From JBFFMO01 sp041390025 (GTDB lineage: Bacteria > Myxococcota_A > Bradymonadia > Bradymonadales > Bradymonadaceae), in assembly GCA_041390025.1 (NCBI GenBank), contig JAWKQR010000002.1:212185-276184 (forward strand): a stretch of DNA of 64,000 nt, given 5' to 3'. The position numbers were made by a program, and so were the translations under genes. Under the pieces are notes generated by a model that was not told the origin of the DNA, made no database searches, and saw nothing but the letters and a program-made list of their open reading frames with translations. Below, piece after piece: positions 1 to 10,652 of this stretch. Positions within the stretch are counted from its first letter, which is position 1, and each line of letters begins with the position of its first letter.

Positions 1-650
1 TCAAGAATCCCCGATGGCAATGAAGTGCTTCGTCGCTGGAGTGCAGACGCACACATCGACCACGAAGCGTATCGATGTTGCTCGCGGTGCAGCAAGCGTC
101 ATCGAGGGGGCATTCTGGTCGCTGTGAAAGAGAAAAAACCCGAGCTCATCATCAGCACAACTCACTCGCGCAAAGTGTGGCAACGTGTCCTGCACACAAG
201 CGTTGCGAGGCCGTGGCCGACGAGACTCATCTGCCCACGATGTTTATCCCCATTGGCAGCTGCAGCGCTCGATGAGCTTCGAGGCCGTTTGAACACGTCA
301 CGCATCGTGATTGCAGCCGAAGGACACCGCTGCGGTGGATGCAGCGGCGCCGTGGGCCTATTGGATCGTCGCTGCGCTGCGCTGAGGGCGAGGTTGTTAT
401 CTTGCACGCAGGGGCTTGTCAGGGCTGGACGACACGATCGTGCCCGAGTTTCCAGGCTGGACCTGGCGATTCGAACAGGTCGATGCTGCCGTGAATGTGC
501 CAGACGCGTGCGGAGTGTGTGCAGCGACCCGACACCATTCTGGTGATGCCGACGCACGGACGACAGCTTGGCGGACGCCCTGTTTGGAAGGCCGCCACCG
601 AGCGCGTCTTGCATCAAATCAAGCGGCCTCTGCTCGCTATTCCGTATTGA
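1..650 (+). pseudogene. Frameshifted tandem universal stress protein (Usp) remnant
   Basis: No single frame is open across this stretch, but joined frames read like two Usp domains. The first ends with KEKKPELIISTTHSRKVWQR, then SVAR and, in another frame, VADETHLPTMFIPIG, matching the Usp pattern of a hydrophobic strand, a TH.R nucleotide-loop motif and a final beta strand. The second begins near 300 with RIVIAAE, continues in another frame with DTAAVDAAAPWAYWIV and EGEVVILHAG, and ends at 546-650 with LVMPTHGR and a terminal LLAIPY followed by TGA. At least four indels are needed to join them. The 5' end lies outside the window. It is either a decayed gene or poor-quality sequence; Usp assignment rests on motif recall only. 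Confidence 0.5.
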
Positions 651-688
651 TGGGCTTCGCCCGTTCAGCAGCAGAGGTTGCCGACCCG

Positions 689-3600
689 TTACGATGTGGA
701 CCGGCAGCCTCCAAGCTTTATGGTGGACGCTCCGTTATTCGGCAGCGGCCCTGAGCGCACAGCTGCGAGCTCTTCGGCCAAGACCGTTGCGGTAAACTCG
801 AGCTCTTCCTCGGTATGGGTGGAGCTGAGGAAGAAACGCAAGCGCGACGCGTCATCATCCACCGCGGGATAGACGATGGGTTGCACGTTGATGCCACGCT
901 CGGCCAACCGCTCCGAGAGCTGCAGGCAGTGGAAACTGTTGCCAACCACACACGGCACGACGGCCGAATCATGGCTTGGACCCGTATCCAATCCCAGCGC
1001 CTTGCAGCGTTCCAGGAAGAATTTCGACCTCGCCTGCAAGCGATGGATAATTTCGGGGTGTTTTTTCATCAATTTGACCGAAGCCAGCGCGGCGGCGGAA
1101 TTTGCCGGGCTAATTCCCGCCGAAAAGATGAATCCGGGGACGGTGTATTTCAGGTATTCAATCAGCTGCCCGCGATGTAACCACCGCAGGACGCAAACGA
1201 CTTGCTCAGCGTTCCCATCCACACGTCGACGCGGCTGGCGTCAATTCCAGTAATCCGCGACGCCCGCGCCTTTGGGGCCAATGCATCCAATGGAATGCGC
1301 TTCGTCCACGTACAACAGCGCGCGATGGCGTTCTTTGATCTCCAAAAATTTCGCCAAATCCGGGATGTCGCCATCCATGGAATAGACGCCTTCGATCATG
1401 ATGCCGACCTTGTTGTAGCTTGGTCGTAGCTGCGTCAACATGCGGTCAAGCGCCTTGTGATCGTTGTGCGGAAAACCAATGCGTTTTGCACCCGACATTT
1501 CGGCGCCCGTCAAAATCGAATTGTGCGCCAAACTGTCGTGAATGATGAGGTCGCCTTCGCCAAAAAGATGGCCGATGACCGATTCGTTGGCGTGGTGCCC
1601 AGCCGAAAATACAAGCGCAGCATCGACACCGACAAATTCCGCGATCTCGCGTTCCAATTCGCCGTGCAACGGAATTTCACCGCTCGCGAGCCGGCTGGCC
1701 GAAACGCTGGTTCCAAAGCGCGCCACGGCATCCTGGGCGGCCTTGGTGACTTCGGGGTGTCCAGAAAATCCGAGATAATTGTAGCTCGAGAAATTCACCA
1801 TTTCTTTGCCATCGATGATGGCCTTGTTTTTCGCAATTCCGTCGTGGCTGTGGAAATAGGGATTTCGAAGACCCACCAACGCAGCCATTTCCAACCGTTG
1901 TTTGAGCGCTTCGACTTCTGGGAACTTTTCGATGTTCCAATGTTTCTCGTCGATGTCGACCTTACGCGAGGCGGCGGGATGCGACGCGGTCTGGGTGCGC
2001 TCAAAAATTCGCGCGTTCACGTGGCTCATCACGGCGACCAATTCCCCATCCATCGTCTCGAATCGGATCGACCCTTCAAGCGCATCGTCGTCCATGCCAT
2101 GAAGGACGAGCACACAACGCACTTGGCTTGGGAACGGGCGCAATTGCACGTAACGCTTCAACGACGTGGGGTAGGCCGCCGAGCCGTGATGCGAACGCAG
2201 CCAGTACAGGACCAACTGCAGGCTTCCGTCGACGACAAATGGGCTGGCCAGCGATACGTCGTACGGCAGCTCCAAATTGTGGTTCGACAGGACGCCGATG
2301 GCGTAGTCTGTTCCCGTTCGTTCGACGCTCTTGATGGCGCGCAATGCGGGGCCATGGAAGCTGTGGTTGTCGTAATAGTTTGCGAGATCAAGCGTCGCGG
2401 GGATCGACGATTTTGTGTCCACCTCGGGCGATGGAATGGCCGAATTCGTCAGGTCCGCTGTGCCGCGATAGGCCACAAACGGTTGCAATCCCGTGTGCGC
2501 TGTAATCTCGATAGAAATGACGTTGCCCAAACGCTCGGCTTGGATCTCAAGGCATGTTTTGTCGTCAACTTCGACCCCGCGCAACAATTCGAAATCATCG
2601 AGCGCAATGGCCGCGCCCGGGGCGAGCTCGTTGCAGGCGTGCAGGGCCATGTCCAACGCCACCGCAAAGGGCAGCACCGGCCGGTTTCGTAGTTTGTGGT
2701 CGGCGGCCCAAGGCATCGTCTTCAACGAGGCTTCAAACCTCGCGTGGTACAGACGGCGTACTGCGGGAAGGCCACGGCCAAAGAGGACCTCGGCTGCGCC
2801 CATGCCCCACTCGGCAAAAAACGCCTCGATGCCTTCTTCGGGCTGAATGAATGTCACGCCATTGGTTTCCAACGCCTCACGCACCGAGGCGGGGATCGAC
2901 GTCACCATGTCGGTGCCGTCCCACGCAGGCCAGTCGAACGTGATGGCCTCGATGCCCCGTTGGCGTAGTTCGCCAGTCATCGCGCGCATCGCCTCATTGC
3001 CGGCAGCGTAGTTGGCCTGACCGCGGTTTCCGAATCGTCCTGCCCATGACGAGAAGCTCGCGACCCGTCTCACGTTCGGGCTTGCCGCCAAGGCGTTTTG
3101 GAATCCCACGGTTTTGACACGCACGACGTCGCGAACATCCTTGGCGGTCTTGGACACGGCGAGGCCATCCCGGATGATTCCCGCGCTATGAACCAAGGTG
3201 GTGATGGGTCCAAACACCTCCAGCTTTTGTTGCGTGGTGGGGCCAGCGGGCTCGTTCACATCCCATACCACGTGGGCGCAGTTCCCCTTGACGGCGTCTT
3301 CACCAGAACGTCCCGTGGTGACGACCTTTGCGCCAAGTGTGACAAGTCGATCTGTGATCATCTTGCCTACGCCATTGGCGCCGCCAGTGACCAGCACCAC
3401 TTCGTTACGCCAATCCGCCACGGCTTCTTCGATCGGTGAGGCCGACAGCACGGGAACCAAACGCGTGGCCCCCAGACGCACTTCCATGTCGTGGACGTGG
3501 TGAATCAACTCGTTGGTGACGGCTTCCACGGTCGCCCCAGCCGTGCGGGTGAGCGCGTGGATGCGTGTCTTTGTCCATTCACGACTGAGGCCCTTTGCAA

Positions 3601-6600
3601 AACCCAAACTGGCTTGTTGGGCCGGGGTTTCGTCGGCGATGACCATGAACGCGTTGAGCGGCTCGGGGCATTGTTGAATGAGCGCGTGAAGCTCCACGGT
3701 CAATTCAATCGGGTCGTCATGGTCGATGACTACGACCAGGCCGTCGATGTTGCCCTGAGCTTGCCGCAATTCGCCAAACGCGTGTTCCGAGGTGTCGGCC
3801 ACAAACGTCGGGAACTTTGTGGCAGCGCGCATGGTTCCAAACAACAACGGTTCGACTCCCTTGGCCGCGAGCTCGTTCGCGAGCTGCAACGCGAAGCCCT
3901 GGGCGTCCATCGCGATCGCGTATTTTCCCGAGACATTTCCTTCAAACGGCGGCAGGTCGGCCTCAACAAAATCGACCTGGTAACGTGTGAGCAATTCGTT
4001 CGGACGTGTTTCGACCACGACCTTCGCCGCCTTGGGCTCAGCCGCCGCGTTTTCCAAAAACGAAATGACGTCAAAAATCGTGGTTTTTTGGCTGAACGCG
4101 TCTTGAGGCACGACCAATCCGGGCACCGCGCGCGTCAGATTCGACGCTAGGTCGACAAACATGAGCGAGTCGAACCCGAGTTCGACCGCCAATTGCTGTT
4201 CCATTTTCAGCGCGTCTTTTGGGAACGCGCTGACGCTCGCGATGGCCTCGAGCACGATGGCTTGCGCGTCCAATTTAGGGGGTGTCGGGTCGACGGCGAC
4301 CGCGGTGATCTGAGCCTCAACCGGTGCGGTCGGTGGCGTTTGGGCAACCACGGGTGGTGTTGGAGCTGTCGCGACCAACGACGGTGCGGAAGCGTTTGGG
4401 GCAATTGGAAAACCCAGAACTTCCATTTGTTTGGCCAACAGCGCCGCGTGAGTCTGCAAAATGTCGTTTTGCTGGCGGAACAGGGCAATTAGGTCGTCAG
4501 AAGGATTCGCCATCGTGGTCTCGGCGGTCGGCTGTGGGGCTGTTTTTGGGGTGATGGACAACGGCACCGCTTTGTCGCGGACGATCCAATAGCGTTGAGT
4601 TTCAAGAGGGGTCGCGGGCAGGGTCACCGTGCGGCCTGGCGTTGCGAGGCGAGCATCGATGGACACGCCCAAGGCGGCCAATGCGGCGAAGGTGCGGTGC
4701 AATTCCCGCGCGTCGTCGGCGCTCTTTGCAGCGACGGAGCGTGCGCCGGCATGCCCCCCAAGCGAGCCATTGGCGAACGACGTGAGGGTCGTGCCGGCGC
4801 CCAATTCGACAAAGTAGCCGGCGTGCTCGGCAGCGCGGTTGAGCGCGGCAACAAAATCGACGCTGTGGGTCGCGTGGCGGTCGAAGGTTTCGGCGGCGTT
4901 TGCTGCGGTGTATTCGGTCTTCGAGATCGCCGAAATGACACGAGCCGTGGGCTCGATGAATTTGAGTTGGTCAATGGCTGAGCGCAGCGGCTTGCGCACG
5001 GGCTCAACCACAGGCGAATGGAACGCGTGCGAGACGTTGAGCGTGGTCGCCTTGGTGCCCATCGCGTTCATGCGGTGAACAAAACTCTCGATGGCTGAAC
5101 TTGGGCCCGCGACAACTGTTTGTTGCGGGTGATTGACGTTGGCCACGACGACATCTGGCGTCAGATGCGCCGAGACTGAGTCGGCGTTTGCCATCACCGC
5201 GGCCATCGCGCCAAAGTCGACGGCGTCCAAGTTGGCCATCATCTTGCCGCGCTCGGTCACGAACTTTAGCGCGTCGTCGTGGTCCAACAGCCCACCCGAT
5301 GCCGCCGCGACAAACTCGCCCAAACTGTGTCCTAGCGTGACGGCGGGGCGGATGCCCAAGTCCGAGAAGAACCGGTCGAGGGCCAAACCAATGGCGGCCA
5401 TGGCCGGCTGGCAGATCTCCGTCTGCGTCAGCGCGGCCTCGTTTTCGGGTGTCGCGTCCGTGTAGATGTAGTCGAGCAAGGGTTTGGGCAACAGTTCGTC
5501 GACCGTGCCGGCGATGTTTTGGAGATGTGCGGCGAAGGTCGGGTAGCGGTCGTAGATTTCGCGCACCAACCCCACGCGCTGCGCGCCTTGGCCCGGGAAC
5601 ATGAAGGCGACGCCGGGTGTGTCTCCTTCGGCAAAAAATGTGTCGGGCCCAAGTGTGAGGCCCTTGGCGTCGGCAATGCGTGGCGCAGCAGCGAGCAGCA
5701 GCTCGGCGAGCTCGGTTGCGCTGGTCGCGACAACAGCGAGTCGGCAGGACTCGAGGGCGCGTGAATTGAGCGTAAACGCAATGTCCGCCAGTGTTTTGCC
5801 GTCGGCCTCAGCGGCGATGCGACGGGCATGTTGCGCCAAAAGTTCACGATTTCCGGCGCTGAGCACCACATAGGTTGGCTCGACCGTCTGGAGCGATTTT
5901 GGCGTGCGCGGAGCCTGCTCCACGACGATATGGCAGTTTGTGCCGCCAAAGCCAAATGCGCTTACGCCAGCTCGCCGCGGCCCTTTGGATTCCCATGGAA
6001 CAATCGAGGTCGGCACACGAAACCCACGACCTTCGAGGTCGAGTTTTGGATTGGGTGTTTCGAACGCAGCCTGCGGCGTGATTTCGGCGTGCTCGACGCT
6101 CAACACGGCATGCAGCAATCCCGCCACGCCCGCGGAGCTCATCGTGTGCCCGATGTTTGCCTTCACGCTCGCCACAAAAACATCTTCGGCTTTTTTCGCC
6201 GAACACCTCGTTCAGGGCCTCGATCTCGACCGGGTCACCGACCGGGGTTGCGGTGCCGTGGCATTCCACAAACCCAACCGTTTTGGGGTCGACGTTGGCG
6301 TCGCTGTATGCGCGGCGCAGCACGTCGACCTGGCCCGCGACGCTCGGGGCCATCGGGCCCGAACTGTCGCCGTCGTTGTTGATGCCTACGCCTTTGATGA
6401 CCGCGTGAATGCGGTCGCCGTCGGCAAGGGCTTGATCGAGCCGCTTCAGCACCACGATGCCCACGCCGTCGCCCTGCAGGAAACCGTCGGCATCGGCATC
6501 GAATGGGCGGCACGCGCCCTTTTTGGAGATCGCGCCGATGCGCGAAAATCCCACGATCGCTTCGGGGGTTAAATTCAAATAGACGCCACCGGCAACCGCC

Positions 6601-7280
6601 ATGTCACACACCCCAGCGCGGATGTAGTGCACGGCGTCGCTGACGGCCACAAGCGACGAGGTGCAGGCAGCGTCGACCGTGAATGCGGGGCCGCCAAACT
6701 TCCATTGGTGGGCGACATTCGCAGCAGCCATGTTCATCAGCACGCCGGGCATCGAAAACGCCGAGATCGGCGCGACGTTTTCAACGCCGTGTCCCACAGC
6801 GTGGTCGGTGGTTTGGTCGGTGCTGCCAAACGCGCCATCCGCCAGAAGCATCGCCGTGGTGCGCGAGGTAATCAGGTTACGGTATTCCGAGGTCGAAACG
6901 CCCAAGAATGTGCCGACTTTTGCCCGGTCGTAGTCGGCGTTTTCCAGCCCTGCGTCTTGCATCGCGACCCGGACAGCATCCAAGACGAGTCGGTGTTGGG
7001 GGTCCATGACCTCGACGCGACGAGGCGCGATGCCAAAATGCATGGCGGCAAACTGATCGACGTCGTCGACAAATCCGCCCGTGGTGACGTAGGTTTTGTC
7101 GTTTTCGCGCGAGTGTTCCGCGTAAAACGTTTCGTGGTTCCAGCGGCTCGACGGGATCGGTTGGAACGATGTGCGCGCCTGTTTGAGGTTGTCCCAAAAC
7201 TGTCCGACATCGTTCGCCCCCGCGAATTTACAGGCGTAGCCGACGATCGCGATATCGCGAGAACCCGTGTTGTCCGACAT
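689..7280 (-). CDS. Type I polyketide synthase with C-terminal alpha-oxoamine synthase (KS-AT-ACP-KR-DH-AONS), frameshifted
   Basis: Predicted megasynthase of about 2190 residues. In order: KS (about 1-430; Cys in DAACTSSL, His in ECHGTATPVGD and NIGHT), AT (about 565-860; GHSLGE, and HAFHS suggesting malonyl-CoA), an Ala/Pro linker, ACP (about 1000-1070; LGFDSL), KR (about 1130-1490; TGGANGVG, SSWAGRFGN, ANYAAGN), DH (about 1520-1740; DH then P nine residues after the His, with the usual Gly replaced by Asn; DGSLQ), and a PLP-dependent oxoamine synthase (about 1780-2190; DEAHSIG, Lys in TLSKSFASCGG). Three frame breaks occur: one extra A in an A6 run near 6190, a net change near 1243-1255 (probably GGGG read as GG) and a loss near 1180. 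All domain cores are conserved across them, so sequencing error is likely. ATG 7280 is preferred; GTG 7286 lies two codons upstream. The last domain should release the chain by decarboxylative condensation with an amino acid. Confidence 0.85.
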
Positions 7281-7338
7281 ATTCACTCAACCAAAAAGGG
7301 CCAGCGTCCTAGCCTTCATCAAAACAAGCGTCGAGCAG

Positions 7339-7393
7339 GGTTTAGCGGCTCAAATACAGCATTTCAAGGACAGAAACAGACCTACCGGTCAGT
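7339..7393 (-). promoter_or_regulatory. Promoter and dyad operator of the PKS gene
   Basis: On the minus strand a dyad (ACTGACCGGTAGGT, 7393-7380) is followed by TTGAAA (7367-7362), a 17-nt spacer and TAAACC (7344-7339), about 60 bases before the PKS start. The same arrangement occurs upstream of the fatty-acyl-AMP ligase (12431-12485), including the bases between dyad and -35. The dyad core ACCGGT flanked by ACC/GGT half sites resembles TetR-family operators. Its position upstream of the -35 would also suit an activator. The -10 match to TATAAT is weak. Confidence 0.6.
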
Positions 7394-7458
7394 CTAAAAA
7401 CTGACCCATCGGGATGTTTACGAATGGCACGGGGCGAAGACCCGTGGTCGGTTCGGCC

Positions 7459-7545
7459 GGCAACCTCTGAGTTGCCAGCTTGGCGAGGTGGAACGTGCCC
7501 TGCCGGACCGGCAACTTCCAAGTTGCCGGATTGGGCGAAGCCCAA
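7459..7545. repeat. Cluster of palindromic hairpins, two REP-like units
   Basis: Three consecutive inverted repeats. GGCAAC/GTTGCC arms lie at 7459-7476. A perfect 10-bp-arm palindrome (CCGGCAACTT, CC, AAGTTGCCGG) spans 7508-7529. TTGGGC-GAA-GCCCAA spans 7531-7545. The first two lie in imperfect direct repeats of about 45 bp. Possible roles are a bidirectional terminator or attenuator between the PKS promoter and the next gene, or an extragenic palindromic repeat. No T-tract follows. Confidence 0.6.
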
Positions 7546-7577
7546 CACAATCAGGGCACGACAAAAATGGAGTTCCG

Positions 7578-8549
7578 ATGCCTACGCGTTTCCTGATGAT
7601 AGTGGCTGTCACTCTGTTGACCGCCTCGTGCACCTCAGAGTCCACGGAAGTGGATTCCAACAACGTCACGGCGACCGATGCCGAGGCGGACACGGGCACC
7701 AGCAGCTCGGACCTCGGAACGGTTGATGGCGACGCCGGAAACACCAACGGGACCAACGACGCTGGTGCCGATGCCACGGCAGATGCCGAAATCGACATGG
7801 AAGGTCCTGTCGAGATGATACCGGTCATCGTCGCTGCTGGCTCGAACCACAGCCGTTGGGTCAGCATCGACGAGGGCCTGACCTGGTGTGACGTGCGAGA
7901 GACCGCCCCCGACACGACCGACTTCGACAACCCCAACCTTCTTCGAAACATCACGTTCACCGACGGTAAATTCGTGACCGGCTCGTGGACAGCGATTTTT
8001 GTGTCCGAGAATGGCTACGCGTGGACGGAAGTCACCAACGGTGACGGCCCGGCGATGGGCCAGTGGATCGCCCAGATCGAACATGGAAATGGCTGGTGGG
8101 TGGCCACAGGAGGCTACGGAACGGCCATGCGTTCCGCCGATTTGATGACGTGGGAAAACACCAGCGACTCCATGCCTGGCAACGAAGCCTCACGCAGCCT
8201 CGCCTTTGGCAATGGCAAGTTTGTCACCAATCGCGACAACGCAGGCTGGTGGGAGAGCACCGACGGCACCAATTGGACCGCGATCGCCGATTCTCCCAAC
8301 GAAAAAGTTCTGTTTAACGGCACCGATTTTGTCGTGCGTCCTGATTACAACGCCGGCCGAGGCATCCGACTTTCGGGAGGCTGGCCCGACAAGATTTTAC
8401 GCTCCGCGGACGCCGACGGCGCGCAATCAACGGTGGTCGCGACGTTGGACGAAACGCCACTCAATTTTGCGTTCGGTGAGGCCAATAAATCGGATTACGA
8501 GCGTGCGAATCTGCCGGCCGCCCTCGCGCAATGCCTCGGCGTTCAGTGA
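7578..8549 (+). CDS. Lipoprotein with BNR/sialidase-like propeller repeats
   Basis: A 323-residue protein with a lipoprotein signal (residues 1-19; lipobox TASC) and an Asp/Thr/Ala-rich low-complexity linker to about residue 75. The rest contains repeating blocks such as GKFVTGSWTAIFVSENGYAW, ATGGYGTAMRSADLMTWE and GKFVTNRDNAGWWESTDGTN. These resemble BNR or Ycf48-type propeller blades (S.D...W). ATG 7578 gives a proper signal peptide; the frame is open further upstream through the palindromic repeats but codes for nothing plausible. It is probably anchored in the outer membrane; substrate or partner unknown. It stands alone, downstream of a hairpin cluster. Confidence 0.75.
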   Translation: MPTRFLMIVAVTLLTASCTSESTEVDSNNVTATDAEADTGTSSSDLGTVDGDAGNTNGTNDAGADATADAEIDMEGPVEMIPVIVAAGSNHSRWVSIDEGLTWCDVRETAPDTTDFDNPNLLRNITFTDGKFVTGSWTAIFVSENGYAWTEVTNGDGPAMGQWIAQIEHGNGWWVATGGYGTAMRSADLMTWENTSDSMPGNEASRSLAFGNGKFVTNRDNAGWWESTDGTNWTAIADSPNEKVLFNGTDFVVRPDYNAGRGIRLSGGWPDKILRSADADGAQSTVVATLDETPLNFAFGEANKSDYERANLPAALAQCLGVQ

Positions 8550-8952
8550 TCGCTGCCGATCCGGAGTGCCTGAATCACGCGCCCTTCGCGGAACTACCGG
8601 ATTAGAAAAAGCACTGGATTCGGACGTCAGAATGGCGGTTCAACAACTGCAAAAGACGGCAAAAAGGTTGTTGGCGGGTTGAGAGGCCAGTGAAAAAAAA
8701 CCGCGTCTAATTCAGAATTCCGCGGCTTCCGAGTCGCCTGTATTCACGATCAAGCCCCGACGTGAACAAATCCGTCGTGGTTCGAGATTGACGGAACACG
8801 ACTTGTTCTTGCGTTCTTGCGCTAACGCAATGCCTCGGGGCGAATTTTGCTTTCGTTCGCCGAAAATTCGTTCCACGATTTTTCTTAAACATTTGATTTC
8901 AAGGAACGAGATCGGTACGCTCCGGGAATTCGGCGACAATCCTGGAGGGATC
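8550..8952. other. Intergenic stretch with GNAT fragment and AT-rich leader
   Basis: About 400 bases with no intact gene. It holds a short piece homologous to the GNAT toxin gene at 11546 (listed separately), an A8 run near 8693, and an AT-rich stretch (8850-8900) that could hold the promoter of the repeat-led metzincin gene. A strong GGAGG (8944-8948) sits just before ATG 8953. Confidence 0.5.
8690..8770 (-). pseudogene. Fragment of a GNAT acetyltransferase gene
   Basis: Positions 8711-8761 align with 11647-11697 inside the intact GNAT toxin gene; about 42 of 51 bases match by eye. On the minus strand the fragment reads LIVNTGDSEAAEF against LMVNAVDSEAAEFW in the intact copy. Only this short piece of the fold is recognisable, and no antitoxin accompanies it. 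It looks like debris from a duplicated or replaced toxin-antitoxin locus. A weak second similarity (GCGGTTCAACA) at 8640 and 11468 suggests the duplicated block once extended further. Confidence 0.55.
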
Positions 8953-10649
8953 ATGCTCGTCTCGTCTCGTCTCGTCTCGTCTCGTCTCGTCTCGTCTCGT
9001 CTCGTCTCGTCTCGGTCGTGGTCATTTTTTTTTGATGACGGTTGCTTTCCCGAGGGTAACCGTTGCAGCGTTTAGCGACTGCATTGCCGGCGGCAGTACT
9101 TTGCCAATACAGCGACAAGCCATACAAGATTAACGTACTTCAGAATCCGGTTGGTCTCACGCTCAGTGAAAGCTATGCTGCCGTCCACCGCGCCGCACAG
9201 ACTTGGAATGAAGGCGCAGTTCCGGCTCCTTCAAATACGCGGTCGAACCGAAAAGAACCTTGACAATGATTTAGCAGATTGTACTGCCAATGGCCGAGCG
9301 TTAATCTGATTTGTTTTTAGTTGGAACTCCCAGCCTCGCTGGCCAGCGGAGGGCCGTTGTTATGACAACAATGGCGACGCACGGTTCACCGGATTACGGT
9401 TAATGTAACCGCCACTACATGGGGCGTCGGGGATTTGGGCTGGGTCAGAACGACCTTGTCCATAACATGTCACATGAGCTTGGTCACACTCTGGGTATCG
9501 GGCATCCGAATACCGAGGCCGCGGTCATGCAGAGCTGGCGTCTGTACCCCAGCATTACGTGACCTTTACACTGGGACATGAAGTGTGCGATCGAGCTGGG
9601 GGGACGGCGTGCTCTGCGTGGCTTTGCAGGCGTATCGCCGGTGGCAGCTTCCGACGCCAAATCAGTGGACCGGCGGCTATCACGGATCTGGCGGCTGGGG
9701 TGTGGCAAACGGCGGTGTGGGTGTCGATTGGACCTAACCACAACAACTTACTGGTCAGCAGCTGCTTTTCGCCAGTCGTCGAATTATAGCGATTCGCAGT
9801 TCGCATGTATACACCAAAGATTTGGACCAAAGCGAACGTATCTCGCGACGTCGTATTACGACTTCTATCGCTTCCGCCAACGACTGCGGTGTTTCGGGAG
9901 CATTCCATGGTATTACGGATCGGGTGATTTCCGCATTGAATTTCGACTACCCCACCAATCACTCAACGAACGGAACCTTGCGCGCCTACATGGGTTACTC
10001 GACGAATTTTCAAGCTGGTTACAATGCCGGTTTCCTAAGTCACTGTGCAACATCCACCGGCTTTCTTGCTTGTGGCACAACAGACTTCATTAGGACTGGG
10101 AAACGATTGGCTGTTGGATGGGATGATCGCCACAATCGGACGCTGGTTGCGTGGGCTAACCAGAACCGGCTGACGAATGCAGACTCCCGACGTGTTCGAA
10201 TCGCGGTCGGAGTGGTTGACAATACGACATTGGGACCACCTTTCGATGCACCGGTGCGCAGTTCCGTTGGCCCGGGCGTGGCATGTAAATCCGGCGAAGC
10301 TGGTGGGTACGATTGCATCTTGGCCTATGTTGATGACGGCGACACGGTTTCAGACGTTGCGATTCGCAGATTCTCAAATTACGCGACAACGACGGGTTAC
10401 GCGGCAACCTGGGATCCAACACCGCGCTCGTTAAGTATCTCGAGCTTTAATGCGCTAACTGCATGGTTTCACAATGCGTATTTCTATGTCGGTCTGGTCA
10501 CCGCATCAGGTCAAATTCGCGTGTATCGATCATTGGATGGCGCGACATGGAGCCTTTTTACGTACTTCTCGGGCCAATCATCCGTCGTTGGCCCTTCAAG
10601 TGTCAGCTATTTCACCGCCAATAATCAGATTGGCTGGTTCTCGGAGTAA
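8953..10649 (+). pseudogene. Secreted metzincin (matrixin-like) protease gene with repeat-coded start, multiply frameshifted
   Basis: Joined frames give a signal-like N terminus, a protease domain and a C-terminal domain. GGAGG precedes ATG 8953, which runs straight into eleven CTCGT units. The protease core reads CQYSDKPYKINVLQNPVG, AAVHRAAQTWNE, then HELGHTLGIGH (9473-9505), the HExxHxxGxxH zinc site of metzincins, followed by AVMQSW and LHWDMKCAIEL. At least five indels break this part. The C-terminal domain (9822-10649, 275 codons open) is intact and contains propeller-like VYRSLDGATWS. The lipoprotein gene starts 3 bases later. It could be a decayed gene, a low-quality stretch, or a phase-variable gene caught in an off state; only the repeat bears on the last. 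Confidence 0.7.
8956..9014 (+). repeat. Pentanucleotide microsatellite (CTCGT)11
   Basis: Eleven uninterrupted CTCGT units (8956-9010) and a partial twelfth follow directly after ATG 8953. They encode LVSSR repeats, since three units make five codons. A T9 run follows at 9025-9033. Because the unit is not a multiple of three, gain or loss of a unit changes the reading frame. Confidence 0.95.
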
Positions 10650-10652
10650 ACA

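Noticed and set aside
6185..6200. Programmed frameshift in the KS domain at the A6 run
   Set aside because: Codons GAA AAA AGC do not fit a canonical X XXY YYZ slip site, no stimulating stem-loop is obvious, and other conserved genes here show similar homopolymer indels; base-calling error is simpler.
7508..7529. Perfect palindrome as a Rho-independent terminator
   Set aside because: The symmetry is strong, but no T-tract follows on either strand and the unit is repeated, so it is listed as a repeat.
8788..8952. Longer open frame upstream of ATG 8953 as the true protease N terminus
   Set aside because: The upstream part has no signal peptide or family match, while GGAGG stands exactly before ATG 8953.
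8956..9014. Short direct repeats as a CRISPR array
   Set aside because: The units are 5 bases, contiguous and without spacers; this is a microsatellite.
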